From: Pseudomonas moorei
GTDB taxonomy: Bacteria; Pseudomonadota; Gammaproteobacteria; Pseudomonadales; Pseudomonadaceae
Assembly (NCBI RefSeq): GCF_008801475.1
Contig: NZ_VZPP01000020.1
Coordinates: 1 to 64,000 of the forward strand
Direction: 5' to 3'
DNA: 64,000 nt
The position numbers and the translations under genes are program-made. Positions 22,881 to 30,923 of this stretch are shown here, in pieces; the first letter of the stretch is position 1; every line of letters begins with the position of its first letter. The notes below the pieces were generated by a model. That model had not been told where the DNA came from. It saw only the letters and a list, made by a program, of their open reading frames with translations, and did no database searches.

Positions 22881-24407
22881 ATGCGTGCTGCACAACTCAA
22901 AGCTGTTCTGCCACGTGAGCTGCTGGCTTCGGTGGTGGTGTTTCTGGTCGCCCTGCCCTTGTGCATGGGTATTGCCATCGCGTCAGGACTCCCACCAGCC
23001 AAAGGCCTGATCACCGGGATCATCGGTGGTTTGGTGGTGGGCTGGTTGGCCGGTTCACCCTTGCAAGTCAGCGGCCCCGCGGCAGGCTTGGCGGTGCTGG
23101 TGTTCGAACTGGTACGCCAGCATGGTATGGCCATGCTCGGGCCAATCCTGTTGTTGGCGGGATTTCTGCAATTGGTGGCTGGTCGATTGAAACTCGGCTG
23201 CTGGTTTAGGGTGACGGCGCCCGCCGTTGTCTATGGCATGCTCGCCGGGATCGGGGTGTTGATTATCCTGTCACAGCTGCATGTGATGCTCGATGCCGCG
23301 CCCAAGCCTTCAGGGCTGGATAATCTGGCGGCATTCCCGGCTGCCGTGGCCCAGGCCTTGCCTTCCTTTGGCTGGCAGGCCGGTTTACTTGGCGTAGGGA
23401 CAATCGTTGTGATGTGGCTATGGGAACGGCTGCGCCCGCAGTCCCTGCGCTTCATTCCCGGCGCGTTGCTTGGGGTAAGTCTTGCAACGGTCGCCAGCCT
23501 GGTGATGGCCTTGCAGGTCAAACGCGTGGAAGTCCCGGCCAACCTGGCTGAAGCCATTGATTGGTTGCGACCGACCGACCTGCTCAACCTGGCTGATCCC
23601 ACCCTGCTCATAGCCGCGTTTGCCGTGGCCTTTATCGCCAGTGCCGAAACCTTGCTGTCCGCCGCCGCAGTGGACCGTATGCACAGTGGCCAGCGTTCGG
23701 ACTTTGATCGTGAACTGTCCGCACAAGGTGTCGGCAACATGCTCTGCGGCCTGCTTGGCGCGCTGCCAATGACCGGCGTGATCGTTCGCAGCTCGGCCAA
23801 TGTGCAGGCCGGTGCCACCACGCGTTACTCGACGATTTTCCACGGAATGTGGTTGTTGGCATTCGTGATGCTGCTGTCGAATATGCTGCAAAGCATTCCC
23901 GTGGCCAGCCTGGCCGGTGTGCTGGTTTACACGGGTTTCAAACTGGTCGATCTCAAAGCGTTTCGCAGCCTGGGGCGTTATGGTCGCATGCCAATGTTCA
24001 CTTATGCCGCGACGGCGCTGTCGATCGTTTTCACCGACCTGCTGACCGGCGTGCTGATCGGCTTCGGCTTGACCCTGGCCAAACTGGCCTGGAAAGCCTC
24101 ACGCCTGAAGGTCAGCCTGATCGACCTGCCCAAAGAGGGTGAAATGGAGTTGCGGCTGGTGGGGGCGGCCACGTTTCTCAAAGTGCCGGCGCTGACCCGT
24201 GTACTGGCAAGCATTCCTGCCGGCGCAACGGTGCACGTGCCGCTCAATCACCTGAGCTACATCGATCATGCGTGTCTGGAGTTGCTGGAGGAGTGGGGTC
24301 GGGCGAATGCGGCGAAGGGTTCGAAATTGTTGATCGAGGCCTGGGGATTGAAGCGCCGGTTGGAAGGACGGGTGCGGACCAACAGCGGTATAGGTGCATC
24401 TGGCTGA
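22881..24407 (+). CDS. SulP family inorganic anion transporter
   Basis: This 508-residue membrane protein of the SulP (SLC26) family has 10 or more hydrophobic segments. The first, ELLASVVVFLVALPLCMGIAIASGLPP, is the family mark. A short C-terminal cytoplasmic STAS domain follows (VHVPLNHLSYIDHACLELLEEWG). SulP proteins carry sulfate, bicarbonate or other anions. The adjacent carbonic anhydrase points to bicarbonate, but this is inference. ATG 22881 follows CGGGAGAATCAAC and is preferred over 22851. Confidence 0.88.
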   Translation: MRAAQLKAVLPRELLASVVVFLVALPLCMGIAIASGLPPAKGLITGIIGGLVVGWLAGSPLQVSGPAAGLAVLVFELVRQHGMAMLGPILLLAGFLQLVAGRLKLGCWFRVTAPAVVYGMLAGIGVLIILSQLHVMLDAAPKPSGLDNLAAFPAAVAQALPSFGWQAGLLGVGTIVVMWLWERLRPQSLRFIPGALLGVSLATVASLVMALQVKRVEVPANLAEAIDWLRPTDLLNLADPTLLIAAFAVAFIASAETLLSAAAVDRMHSGQRSDFDRELSAQGVGNMLCGLLGALPMTGVIVRSSANVQAGATTRYSTIFHGMWLLAFVMLLSNMLQSIPVASLAGVLVYTGFKLVDLKAFRSLGRYGRMPMFTYAATALSIVFTDLLTGVLIGFGLTLAKLAWKASRLKVSLIDLPKEGEMELRLVGAATFLKVPALTRVLASIPAGATVHVPLNHLSYIDHACLELLEEWGRANAAKGSKLLIEAWGLKRRLEGRVRTNSGIGASG

Positions 24408-24413
24408 ATCCCC

Positions 24414-24510
24414 CTGTAGGAGCGAGCTCGCGATGGGCAAAAGAACACCGCGGGGTGTCAGGATACCCGCGTAATCGTTGTCGACCATCGCGAGCAGGCT
24501 CGCTACACAG
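24414..24510. repeat. REP doublet (REPIN)
   Basis: CTGTAGGAGCGAGCTCGCGATG and the facing CATCGCGAGCAGGCTCGCTACA flank a spacer of about 55 bases containing GGATACCCGCGTAATCGTTG. The same long form recurs at 61976 and 63435. Confidence 0.85.
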
Positions 24511-24524
24511 TGGACGGAGGTGGA

Positions 24525-25166
24525 TCAGGCCTCCAGCTCCAGGCCCACGCCCAGGCGGCGGGACATGCATGGCCAGCGCTTCCACGCGACGCCGGTGTCC
24601 GGGCTGCTGAGCTTCTCGCGGTAGGCCTCTACCGACTCCAGCGCAAAACTTTCCTCGTGGAGCATCTCGTCGATGGCGTGATGCACTGCCTCGTCCAGTT
24701 GGTTGGCGAATTCCTCACCGATCAATTGGTGGGCAATCAGGTTGGCGACAGTCATGTCCAGGGGGATCAGTGGCTGGCCAAAATGCTTGATGTACAGGTC
24801 GTTGACCTCTTCGACAAACCGATGTGCCAGGTAGGCCTCGTCCAGCAGGCTGTCGAGCCCGACGTGCCCGGCCATGATCGCTGGTGGCTGGAGGAAGTAC
24901 TGTTCGGCAATGGTCAGCACCGGTTTGATCTGCGATTCGATACCCGCTTCCCTGGCAACTTCATTGGCTGCATCCAGCAGCTCAGGCACTTCGTCGATGT
25001 AGGCGGCGACAAAACGTGTCAGTACGCCTTTGGCGTCCGCGTCGGGCAATTGGATCGATGGGTGCAGGTGAGGCAGCTTGCTTTCCAGCTGACGAGTCAG
25101 CAGGCCGGTTTCGGCTTCGTGTTGTTGGGCTTTTTGGATCTGCTCGCGCAATGCGGCGGTGTTCAT
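24525..25166 (-). CDS. Conserved hypothetical protein (PA0104-like)
   Basis: This 213-residue, mainly helical cytoplasmic protein has no motif I can name. A hydrophilic N-terminus (LREQIQKAQQHEAETGLL) is followed by blocks such as FVAAYIDEVPELLDAANEVAREAG, LDEAYLAHRFVEEVNDLYI and HAIDEMLHEESF, rich in Asp, Glu and His. By position it matches P. aeruginosa PA0104 (from memory). ATG 25166 follows TGGAG. It is divergent from the cox operon. Confidence 0.65.
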   Translation of the reverse strand: MNTAALREQIQKAQQHEAETGLLTRQLESKLPHLHPSIQLPDADAKGVLTRFVAAYIDEVPELLDAANEVAREAGIESQIKPVLTIAEQYFLQPPAIMAGHVGLDSLLDEAYLAHRFVEEVNDLYIKHFGQPLIPLDMTVANLIAHQLIGEEFANQLDEAVHHAIDEMLHEESFALESVEAYREKLSSPDTGVAWKRWPCMSRRLGVGLELEA

Positions 25167-25536
25167 GAAAACTCCAGGAAACAAGGCAATGAAATAGGGA
25201 AGACATAACTTAGCTGGCTGACGAAAAATGCTAAGACGCATTTGTCATAATTATTTCATCCTTGAGACGCCCGCGTTATATCGATTTGCCACCACTCGTC
25301 TGCATCCTTCTCCATTCGTGACCTGCAACGCAAGTTAATGCTGTTTCAGATCATTTACGCCTTCGCATTGCGAGGTGAGAGTCGCTGTCTATACTCGGAC
25401 TTGAATGGAGTTAGCTGATGACGCCCGACTGCAAATGCAGCAAGGCTCGGCGATTCAAGTTCGTAGTCTGATGCAGCCGCTCCCTTGCCGCAGGTGAAAG
25501 CCGGCGGGATAACAAGAACGATAAGGGGAACCCGCA
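25167..25536. promoter_or_regulatory. Promoter region of the cox operon, with a possible leader peptide
   Basis: No annotated gene lies here. CTATACT at 25389-25395 matches the sigma-S-type -10 element, with TTGCGA (25368-25373) at -35 distance. Just downstream, GGAG (25407-25410) and ATG 25418 open a 17-codon frame (see separate entry). In P. aeruginosa the aa3 oxidase is reported to be induced by starvation through RpoS. Confidence 0.5.
25418..25471 (+). CDS. Possible 17-residue leader peptide upstream of coxB
   Basis: A short frame reading MTPDCKCSKARRFKFVV has a GGAG site seven bases upstream of its ATG. It starts about 17 bases after the predicted transcription start. It carries a CxC motif and a basic tail. 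It could be a translated leader affecting coxB expression or a chance reading; no family is known to me. Confidence 0.25.
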   Translation: MTPDCKCSKARRFKFVV

Positions 25537-26664
25537 ATGATGCGACATCCACATGTCTGGATGGGCCTCCTGTTGTGGTCGATATTCAGCCAGGCGCAAG
25601 CCGCCTGGACTGTGAATATGGCGCCTGGAGCGACTGAAATCAGTCACGCTGTATTTGACCTGCACATGACCATTTTCTGGATCTGTGTGGTGATCGGCAT
25701 CATCGTCTTTGGCGCCATGTTCTGGTCGATGATTCTGCATCGCCGCTCAACCGGGCAGGTGGCCGCAAAATTTCATGAAAGCACCACCGTCGAAATCCTC
25801 TGGACCATCGTGCCCTTCATCATTCTGGTGGCCATGGCAGTTCCCGCGACGGCAACCCTGATCAAGATGTACGACCCCAGTGAGCCGGATATCGATATCC
25901 AGATCACCGGTTACCAGTGGAAGTGGCATTACAAATACCTGGGCCAGGACGTCGAGTTTTTCAGCAACCTGGCCACCCCCGCCGATCAAATCCACAACAA
26001 GGAAGCCAAGGGCGAGCATTACTTGCTCGAGGTCGACAAGCCGCTGGTGCTGCCGACCGGCGCCAAGGTGCGCTTCCTGGTGACATCCGCCGACGTGATC
26101 CACTCCTGGTGGGTGCCGGCCTTCGCGGTCAAGCGCGATGCGATCCCGGGGTTCGTCAACGAAGCCTGGACCCGCATTGATAAACCCGGCATCTACCGTG
26201 GCCAGTGCGCCGAGCTGTGCGGCAAGGATCACGGCTTCATGCCGATCGTGGTCGAGGTCAAGGAAAAGGCCGATTACGACAAGTGGCTGGCCGATCGCAA
26301 AGCCGAAGCCGCTCAGCTCAAAGAACTGACCAGCAAGGAATGGACCCTCGACGAGCTCAAGAATCGTGGCGACAAGATCTATCACACCACGTGCGTGGCC
26401 TGTCACCAGGCCGAAGGCCAGGGCTTGCCACCGATGTTCCCAGCGCTCAAGGGCTCGCCGATTGCCACAGGACCCAAGGCAGACCACCTGCACCGCGTGT
26501 TCTTCGGTAAACCTGGCACCGCCATGGCGGCGTTCGGCAAGCAGCTGTCGGAAGTCGATATCGCGGCGGTCGTGACCTACGAACGTAACGCCTGGGGCAA
26601 CAACAAAGGCGACATGGTCACTCCTAAAGAAGTGCTGGAGCTGAAACAGGCGGAAAGCAAATGA
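25537..26664 (+). CDS. coxB: Cytochrome c oxidase subunit II with C-terminal cytochrome c domain
   Basis: This 375-residue subunit receives electrons at the CuA centre. It has a signal peptide (1-22), two transmembrane helices (about 42-65 and 87-107), and CuA ligands His189, Cys224, Cys228 and His232 (RGQCAELCGKDHGFM). A C-terminal cytochrome c domain carries CVACH (286-290), as in caa3-type subunits. It heads the operon coxB-coxA-ctaG-coxC. A GGGG site precedes ATG 25537. An inverted repeat lies between it and coxA. Confidence 0.96.
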   Translation: MMRHPHVWMGLLLWSIFSQAQAAWTVNMAPGATEISHAVFDLHMTIFWICVVIGIIVFGAMFWSMILHRRSTGQVAAKFHESTTVEILWTIVPFIILVAMAVPATATLIKMYDPSEPDIDIQITGYQWKWHYKYLGQDVEFFSNLATPADQIHNKEAKGEHYLLEVDKPLVLPTGAKVRFLVTSADVIHSWWVPAFAVKRDAIPGFVNEAWTRIDKPGIYRGQCAELCGKDHGFMPIVVEVKEKADYDKWLADRKAEAAQLKELTSKEWTLDELKNRGDKIYHTTCVACHQAEGQGLPPMFPALKGSPIATGPKADHLHRVFFGKPGTAMAAFGKQLSEVDIAAVVTYERNAWGNNKGDMVTPKEVLELKQAESK

Positions 26665-26689
26665 CCCGGTCTATTGCGCACGTAAGGAA

Positions 26690-26716
26690 CCGGTCGGGGC
26701 AAAGCGCCCCGACCGG
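26690..26716. other. Hairpin between coxB and coxA
   Basis: CCGGTCGGGGC and GCCCCGACCGG form an 11-base perfect stem with an AAAGC loop. There is no T-run, so it is more likely an mRNA processing or stability element than a terminator. Confidence 0.6.
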
Positions 26717-26746
26717 CCCAGCCCATCTGTTGACAGGAGACAGGCC

Positions 26747-28333
26747 ATGAGCGCCGTTATCGATGACCACGGTCATGCCGACCACGCCCACGGCCCCGCC
26801 AAAGGCCTGATGCGCTGGGTACTGACCACCAACCACAAGGACATCGGCACGCTGTACCTGTGGTTTGCATTCACCATGTTCCTGTTGGGCGGTTCGTTCG
26901 CGATGGTGATTCGCGCTGAATTGTTCCAGCCGGGCCTGCAAATCGTCGAACCGGCATTCTTTAACCAGATGACCACCATGCACGGTCTGGTGATGGTGTT
27001 CGGTGCGGTGATGCCGGCGTTCGTCGGACTCGCCAACTGGATGATCCCGCTGATGATCGGCGCACCGGACATGGCCCTGCCACGGATGAACAACTTCAGC
27101 TTCTGGTTGCTGCCGGCGGCATTCATCCTGCTGGTCTCGACCCTGTTCACCCCGGGTGGCGGACCGAACTTCGGCTGGACCTTCTACGCCCCACTGTCGA
27201 CGACCTATGCACCGGAAAGTGTGACCTTCTTCATCTTCGCCATCCACTTGATGGGCATCAGTTCGATCATGGGCGCGATCAACGTGATCGCCACCATCCT
27301 CAACCTGCGCGCCCCCGGCATGACGTTGATGAAAATGCCGCTGTTCGTCTGGACCTGGCTGATCACCGCGTTTCTGCTGATCGCGGTCATGCCGGTACTG
27401 GCCGGGTGCGTGACGATGATGCTGATGGACATCCACTTCGGCACCAGCTTCTTCAGCGCAGCCGGTGGTGGTGACCCGGTTCTGTTCCAGCATGTGTTCT
27501 GGTTCTTCGGTCATCCCGAGGTGTACATCATGATTCTGCCGGCCTTCGGTGCCGTCAGTTCGATCATCCCGACCTTCTCGCGCAAACCGCTGTTCGGCTA
27601 TACCTCGATGGTCTACGCCACGGCGAGCATCGCGTTCCTGTCGTTCATCGTCTGGGCGCACCACATGTTCGTGGTCGGCATTCCGCTGGTGGGCGAATTG
27701 TTCTTCATGTACGCCACGCTGCTGATCGCGGTGCCGACGGGTGTGAAGGTGTTCAACTGGGTCAGCACCATGTGGCAGGGCTCGCTGACCTTCGAGACCC
27801 CCATGCTGTTTGCCGTGGCGTTCGTGATCCTGTTCACCATCGGCGGTTTCTCCGGGTTGATGCTGGCCATTGCCCCGGCAGACTTCCAGTACCAGGACAC
27901 CTACTTCGTGGTCGCGCATTTCCACTATGTGCTGGTGCCAGGGGCGATCTTCGGGATCTTCGCCTCGGCCTACTACTGGTTGCCGAAATGGACCGGCCAC
28001 ATGTACGACGAAACCCTCGGCAAGCTGCATTTCTGGCTGTCATTCATCGGCATGAACATGGCCTTCTTCCCGATGCACTTCGTGGGGCTGGCGGGCATGC
28101 CGCGGCGGATTCCGGATTACAACCTGCAATTCGCCGACTTCAACATGGTGTCGTCGATCGGCGCGTTCATGTTCGGCGCCACACAGATCTTCTTCCTGTT
28201 CATCGTGATCAAGACCATTCGCGGCGGCCCGCCAGCACCGGCCAAACCGTGGGAAGGGGCCGAGGGCCTGGAGTGGAGCATCCCGTCACCGGCGCCGTAT
28301 CACACCTTCACCACGCCGCCGGAAGTGAAATGA
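26747..28333 (+). CDS. coxA: Cytochrome c oxidase subunit I
   Basis: This 528-residue, 12-helix subunit holds heme a and the heme a3-CuB site where oxygen is reduced. The CuB helix WFFGHPEVYIMILPAFG and the following HHMF pair (VWAHHMFVVG) are visible, as is TTNHKDIGTLYLWFAF near the N-terminus and VVAHFHYVL for the heme ligands. Length is normal. ATG 26747 follows GACAGGAGACAGGCC. It is second gene of the operon. Confidence 0.97.
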   Translation: MSAVIDDHGHADHAHGPAKGLMRWVLTTNHKDIGTLYLWFAFTMFLLGGSFAMVIRAELFQPGLQIVEPAFFNQMTTMHGLVMVFGAVMPAFVGLANWMIPLMIGAPDMALPRMNNFSFWLLPAAFILLVSTLFTPGGGPNFGWTFYAPLSTTYAPESVTFFIFAIHLMGISSIMGAINVIATILNLRAPGMTLMKMPLFVWTWLITAFLLIAVMPVLAGCVTMMLMDIHFGTSFFSAAGGGDPVLFQHVFWFFGHPEVYIMILPAFGAVSSIIPTFSRKPLFGYTSMVYATASIAFLSFIVWAHHMFVVGIPLVGELFFMYATLLIAVPTGVKVFNWVSTMWQGSLTFETPMLFAVAFVILFTIGGFSGLMLAIAPADFQYQDTYFVVAHFHYVLVPGAIFGIFASAYYWLPKWTGHMYDETLGKLHFWLSFIGMNMAFFPMHFVGLAGMPRRIPDYNLQFADFNMVSSIGAFMFGATQIFFLFIVIKTIRGGPPAPAKPWEGAEGLEWSIPSPAPYHTFTTPPEVK

Positions 28334-28344
28334 ACACCTGCCCT

Positions 28345-28396
28345 TCTGTGGGAGCGAGCTTGTGTGGCGAGGGAGCTTGCTCCCTCGCCACACAAG
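28345..28396. repeat. REP-type element with an 18-base perfect palindrome inside the cox operon
   Basis: GTGGGAGCGAGCTTG is followed by CTTGTGTGGCGAGGGAGC and its exact complement (28359-28376 and 28379-28396) with a TT loop. It lies between coxA and ctaG. It is a second REP subtype in this window. Confidence 0.75.
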
Positions 28397-28435
28397 GCCG
28401 CGTTCCGGCGGGGTTATGCGTTGAGGTCGTAAAAC

Positions 28436-28990
28436 ATGGCTGACTCGATTTCGATGAAGAAACTGGTCACCCGCCTGTTATTGGTGGTGGTAGCGATGTT
28501 TGTCTTCGGCTTTGCCCTGGTGCCTATCTACGACGTGATGTGCAAGGCATTCGGCATTAATGGCAAGACCGCCGGGCAATATGAGGGCGAGCAAACGGTC
28601 GACACCTCGCGGCAGGTACGCGTGCAGTTTCTGTCGATGAACAACGCCGACATGCCGTGGGAGTTCTATCCAAAGGGCGATGATCTGGTGGCCCATCCGG
28701 GGGCGGTGAACGAGATGATCTTCATCGCGCGTAACCCCACTGACCGCCCGATGAGCGCCCAGGCCGTCCCGAGCATCGCGCCCAGCACCGCGGCGGCGTA
28801 TTTCCACAAGACCGAATGTTTTTGCTTTACCCAGCAAGTGCTGCAGCCCGGTCAACGGATCGAGATGCCGGTACGTTTCATCGTTGACCGTGACATGCCC
28901 AAGGATGTGAAGCACCTGACGCTGTCCTACACGCTGTTCGATATCACCGCCCGACATCCACCGGTAGTCGTTGCACACACTGGCGGTTGA
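28436..28990 (+). CDS. ctaG: Cytochrome c oxidase assembly protein (Cox11/CtaG)
   Basis: This 184-residue protein delivers copper to CuB of subunit I. One N-terminal transmembrane helix (about 11-30) precedes a periplasmic domain. The copper-binding CFCF motif lies in FHKTECFCFTQQ, and AQAVPSIAPSTAAAYF is the family block. ATG 28436 is used. It sits 102 bases after coxA behind a REP hairpin. Confidence 0.95.
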   Translation: MADSISMKKLVTRLLLVVVAMFVFGFALVPIYDVMCKAFGINGKTAGQYEGEQTVDTSRQVRVQFLSMNNADMPWEFYPKGDDLVAHPGAVNEMIFIARNPTDRPMSAQAVPSIAPSTAAAYFHKTECFCFTQQVLQPGQRIEMPVRFIVDRDMPKDVKHLTLSYTLFDITARHPPVVVAHTGG

Positions 28991-29015
28991 GCGTGCCCGA
29001 TAAGGAGAACAATAA

Positions 29016-29903
29016 ATGGCAACTCATGAACATTATTACGTTCCCGCCCAGAGCAAGTGGCCGATCATTGCCACGCTCGGCATGCTCACCACCGTGTTCG
29101 GCCTGGGCACCTGGTTCAACGACCTGAAAGCCGCGCGGCCGGAATCCCATGGCCCGCTGATCTTTTTCGTCGGCGGCCTACTGTTGGCCTACATGCTGTT
29201 CGGCTGGTTCGGCACGGTGATCAAGGAAAGTCGCGGCGGACTCTACAGCCCGCAGATGGATCGCTCGTTCCGCTGGGGCATGAGCTGGTTTATTTTCTCG
29301 GAAGTGATGTTCTTCATCGCCTTTTTTGGCGCGCTGTTTTACGTGCGTCACGTCTCCGGCCCGGCTTTGGGCGGGGAAGGCACCAAGGGCATCGCCCATA
29401 TGCTCTGGCCGAACTTCCAGTTCACCTGGCCGCTGCTGCACAACCCGGATTCCAATCTCTTCCCGCCGCCCAAGGAAGTCATCAGTCCCTGGGGCCTGCC
29501 GCTGCTCAATACCGTGTTGCTGGTGAGCTCCAGCGTGACCGTGACCATCGCCCACCACGCCTTGAAAAAAGGCCATCGCGGCGCGCTGAAACTCTGGCTG
29601 GCGATCACCGTGCTGCTTGGCTGCGCGTTCCTGACCTTCCAGGCCGAAGAGTACATGCACGCCTACCACGAACTGGGCCTGACCCTGGGTTCGGGCATCT
29701 ATGGCGCGACGTTCTTCATGCTCACCGGCTTCCACGGTGCCCACGTGACCATCGGCACCATCATCCTGTTCGTGATGCTGATGCGGATCATGCGCGGGCA
29801 CTTCGACGCCGATCACCAGTTCGGGTTCGAGGCGGCGAGTTGGTATTGGCACTTCGTGGACGTGGTGTGGATCGGGCTGTTCGTTTTCGTCTACGTGCTC
29901 TAG
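29016..29903 (+). CDS. coxC: Cytochrome c oxidase subunit III
   Basis: This 295-residue, seven-helix subunit stabilises the oxidase core. Visible segments include WGMSWFIFSEVMFFIAFFGALFYVR, YGATFFMLTGFHGAHVTIGTI and the C-terminal WYWHFVDVVWIGLFVFVYVL, all typical. ATG 29016 follows AAGGAGAACAATAA. It ends three bases from the stop of a small minus-strand gene. Confidence 0.96.
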   Translation: MATHEHYYVPAQSKWPIIATLGMLTTVFGLGTWFNDLKAARPESHGPLIFFVGGLLLAYMLFGWFGTVIKESRGGLYSPQMDRSFRWGMSWFIFSEVMFFIAFFGALFYVRHVSGPALGGEGTKGIAHMLWPNFQFTWPLLHNPDSNLFPPPKEVISPWGLPLLNTVLLVSSSVTVTIAHHALKKGHRGALKLWLAITVLLGCAFLTFQAEEYMHAYHELGLTLGSGIYGATFFMLTGFHGAHVTIGTIILFVMLMRIMRGHFDADHQFGFEAASWYWHFVDVVWIGLFVFVYVL

Positions 29904-29906
29904 GCC

Positions 29907-30110
29907 TTACCACGGCGCATGCGACACCAACTGGCCGCTGAAAAAACCCCAGGCGATCAAGCCGACGGTAATGGCGGCCAGTGCGACACGGACACTCAAG
30001 GCAATGACGAGGCGGTTTGAGCTGCTGTCGTCCTTGACCAGAAAAAACAGGCCGCTGAACAGGCTGACAACCGTGGCAATCAGCATCAGGACGATGGCTG
30101 CTTTGAGCAT
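29907..30110 (-). CDS. Twin-helix DUF2909 membrane protein
   Basis: This 67-residue protein has two transmembrane helices (about 2-24 and 38-58), typical of the DUF2909 twin-TM family. It lies on the strand opposite to the cox genes, tail to tail with coxC and divergent from SURF1. ATG 30110 follows CCGGAGTC. A longer reading reaching 30659 runs through SURF1 and is rejected. Function is unknown; conserved placement suggests a link with the oxidase. Confidence 0.75.
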   Translation of the reverse strand: MLKAAIVLMLIATVVSLFSGLFFLVKDDSSSNRLVIALSVRVALAAITVGLIAWGFFSGQLVSHAPW

Positions 30111-30182
30111 GGGTAAGACTCCGGGGGGACAAGCGATGCACTTGAGTATAGCTATCGCGATGACCGACTTTTTGGCGACGCC

Positions 30183-30923
30183 ATGAAGCGCTACCGGCCG
30201 GGCATCTTGCCGACGCTGGTGGTGGCGCTGTTGTTGCCGCTGTTGGTGTCCCTGGGTTTCTGGCAACTGAGCCGGGGCGCCGAGAAAAGCGCGCTGCTGC
30301 AAAGCTACACCGAGCGCCGGGCCGCCGAGCCGATGGCCAGCACCGAGCTGCAACATACCGCAGACACGGCCTTTCGCCGGGTACGTCTGCACGGCCGGTT
30401 CGATGCCGCCCACAGTCTGCTGCTGGATAACCGGCAGCGCGACGGCAAGGTCGGGATCGAGTTGCTGCAACCGTTTCAGGATCAGGCAACAGGGCTCTGG
30501 CTGCTGGTCAATCGCGGCTGGCTGCCATGGCCGGACCGACGCACACCCCCACAATTCACCACCCCTGCCGAGGCCTTGAGCCTCGACGCCTGGGTGTATA
30601 TCTCTCCCGGCGCAACCTTCCAGCTCCACGCCGACCCCGACGCAACAACCTGGCCTCAACTGGTGACGGCGGTTAACCCGACAAAACTCTGGTCAACCCT
30701 CGGCCGCGAAGGCTTTGCCTACGAATTACGTGAGGAAAGCGGCCCCGCGTCCTACCGGGCCGACTGGCCCGTCGTCGCCATGGGCCCGGAAAAACACATC
30801 GCTTATGCCGTGCAGTGGTTCGCCATGGCGATTGCCCTGTTCGGCCTTTATCTCTACCTCGGCTGGCAAAACGCAAAGGAGAAACACCATGGGAGCGGCC
30901 ATGAATCCACCCAGCATGTCTGA
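30183..30923 (+). CDS. SURF1 family oxidase assembly protein
   Basis: This 246-residue protein has a transmembrane helix at each end (about 8-27 and 205-225) and a SURF1 domain between. Marks are LLPLLVSLGFWQLSRGAEKSALL, GRFDAAHSLLLDNRQRDGKVG, LLVNRGWLPWPD and the final HIAYAVQWFAMAIALFGLY. SURF1 helps insert heme a into subunit I. Its 3' end overlaps the next gene by 35 bases. Confidence 0.93.
   Translation: MKRYRPGILPTLVVALLLPLLVSLGFWQLSRGAEKSALLQSYTERRAAEPMASTELQHTADTAFRRVRLHGRFDAAHSLLLDNRQRDGKVGIELLQPFQDQATGLWLLVNRGWLPWPDRRTPPQFTTPAEALSLDAWVYISPGATFQLHADPDATTWPQLVTAVNPTKLWSTLGREGFAYELREESGPASYRADWPVVAMGPEKHIAYAVQWFAMAIALFGLYLYLGWQNAKEKHHGSGHESTQHV

Noticed and set aside
26624..28030. Long minus-strand reading of 468 codons opposite coxA
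   Set aside because: It mirrors coxA codon usage, is rich in His/Gln/Arg, has no recognisable domain and no ribosome site. coxA on the plus strand is certain.
29057..29941. 294-codon plus-strand reading overlapping coxC in another frame
   Set aside because: Arg/Pro/Ala-rich frame shadow; coxC is clear.
29907..30659. 250-codon minus-strand reading covering the DUF2909 gene and SURF1
   Set aside because: Only the last 67 residues (from ATG 30110) look like a real protein; the rest is antisense to SURF1.
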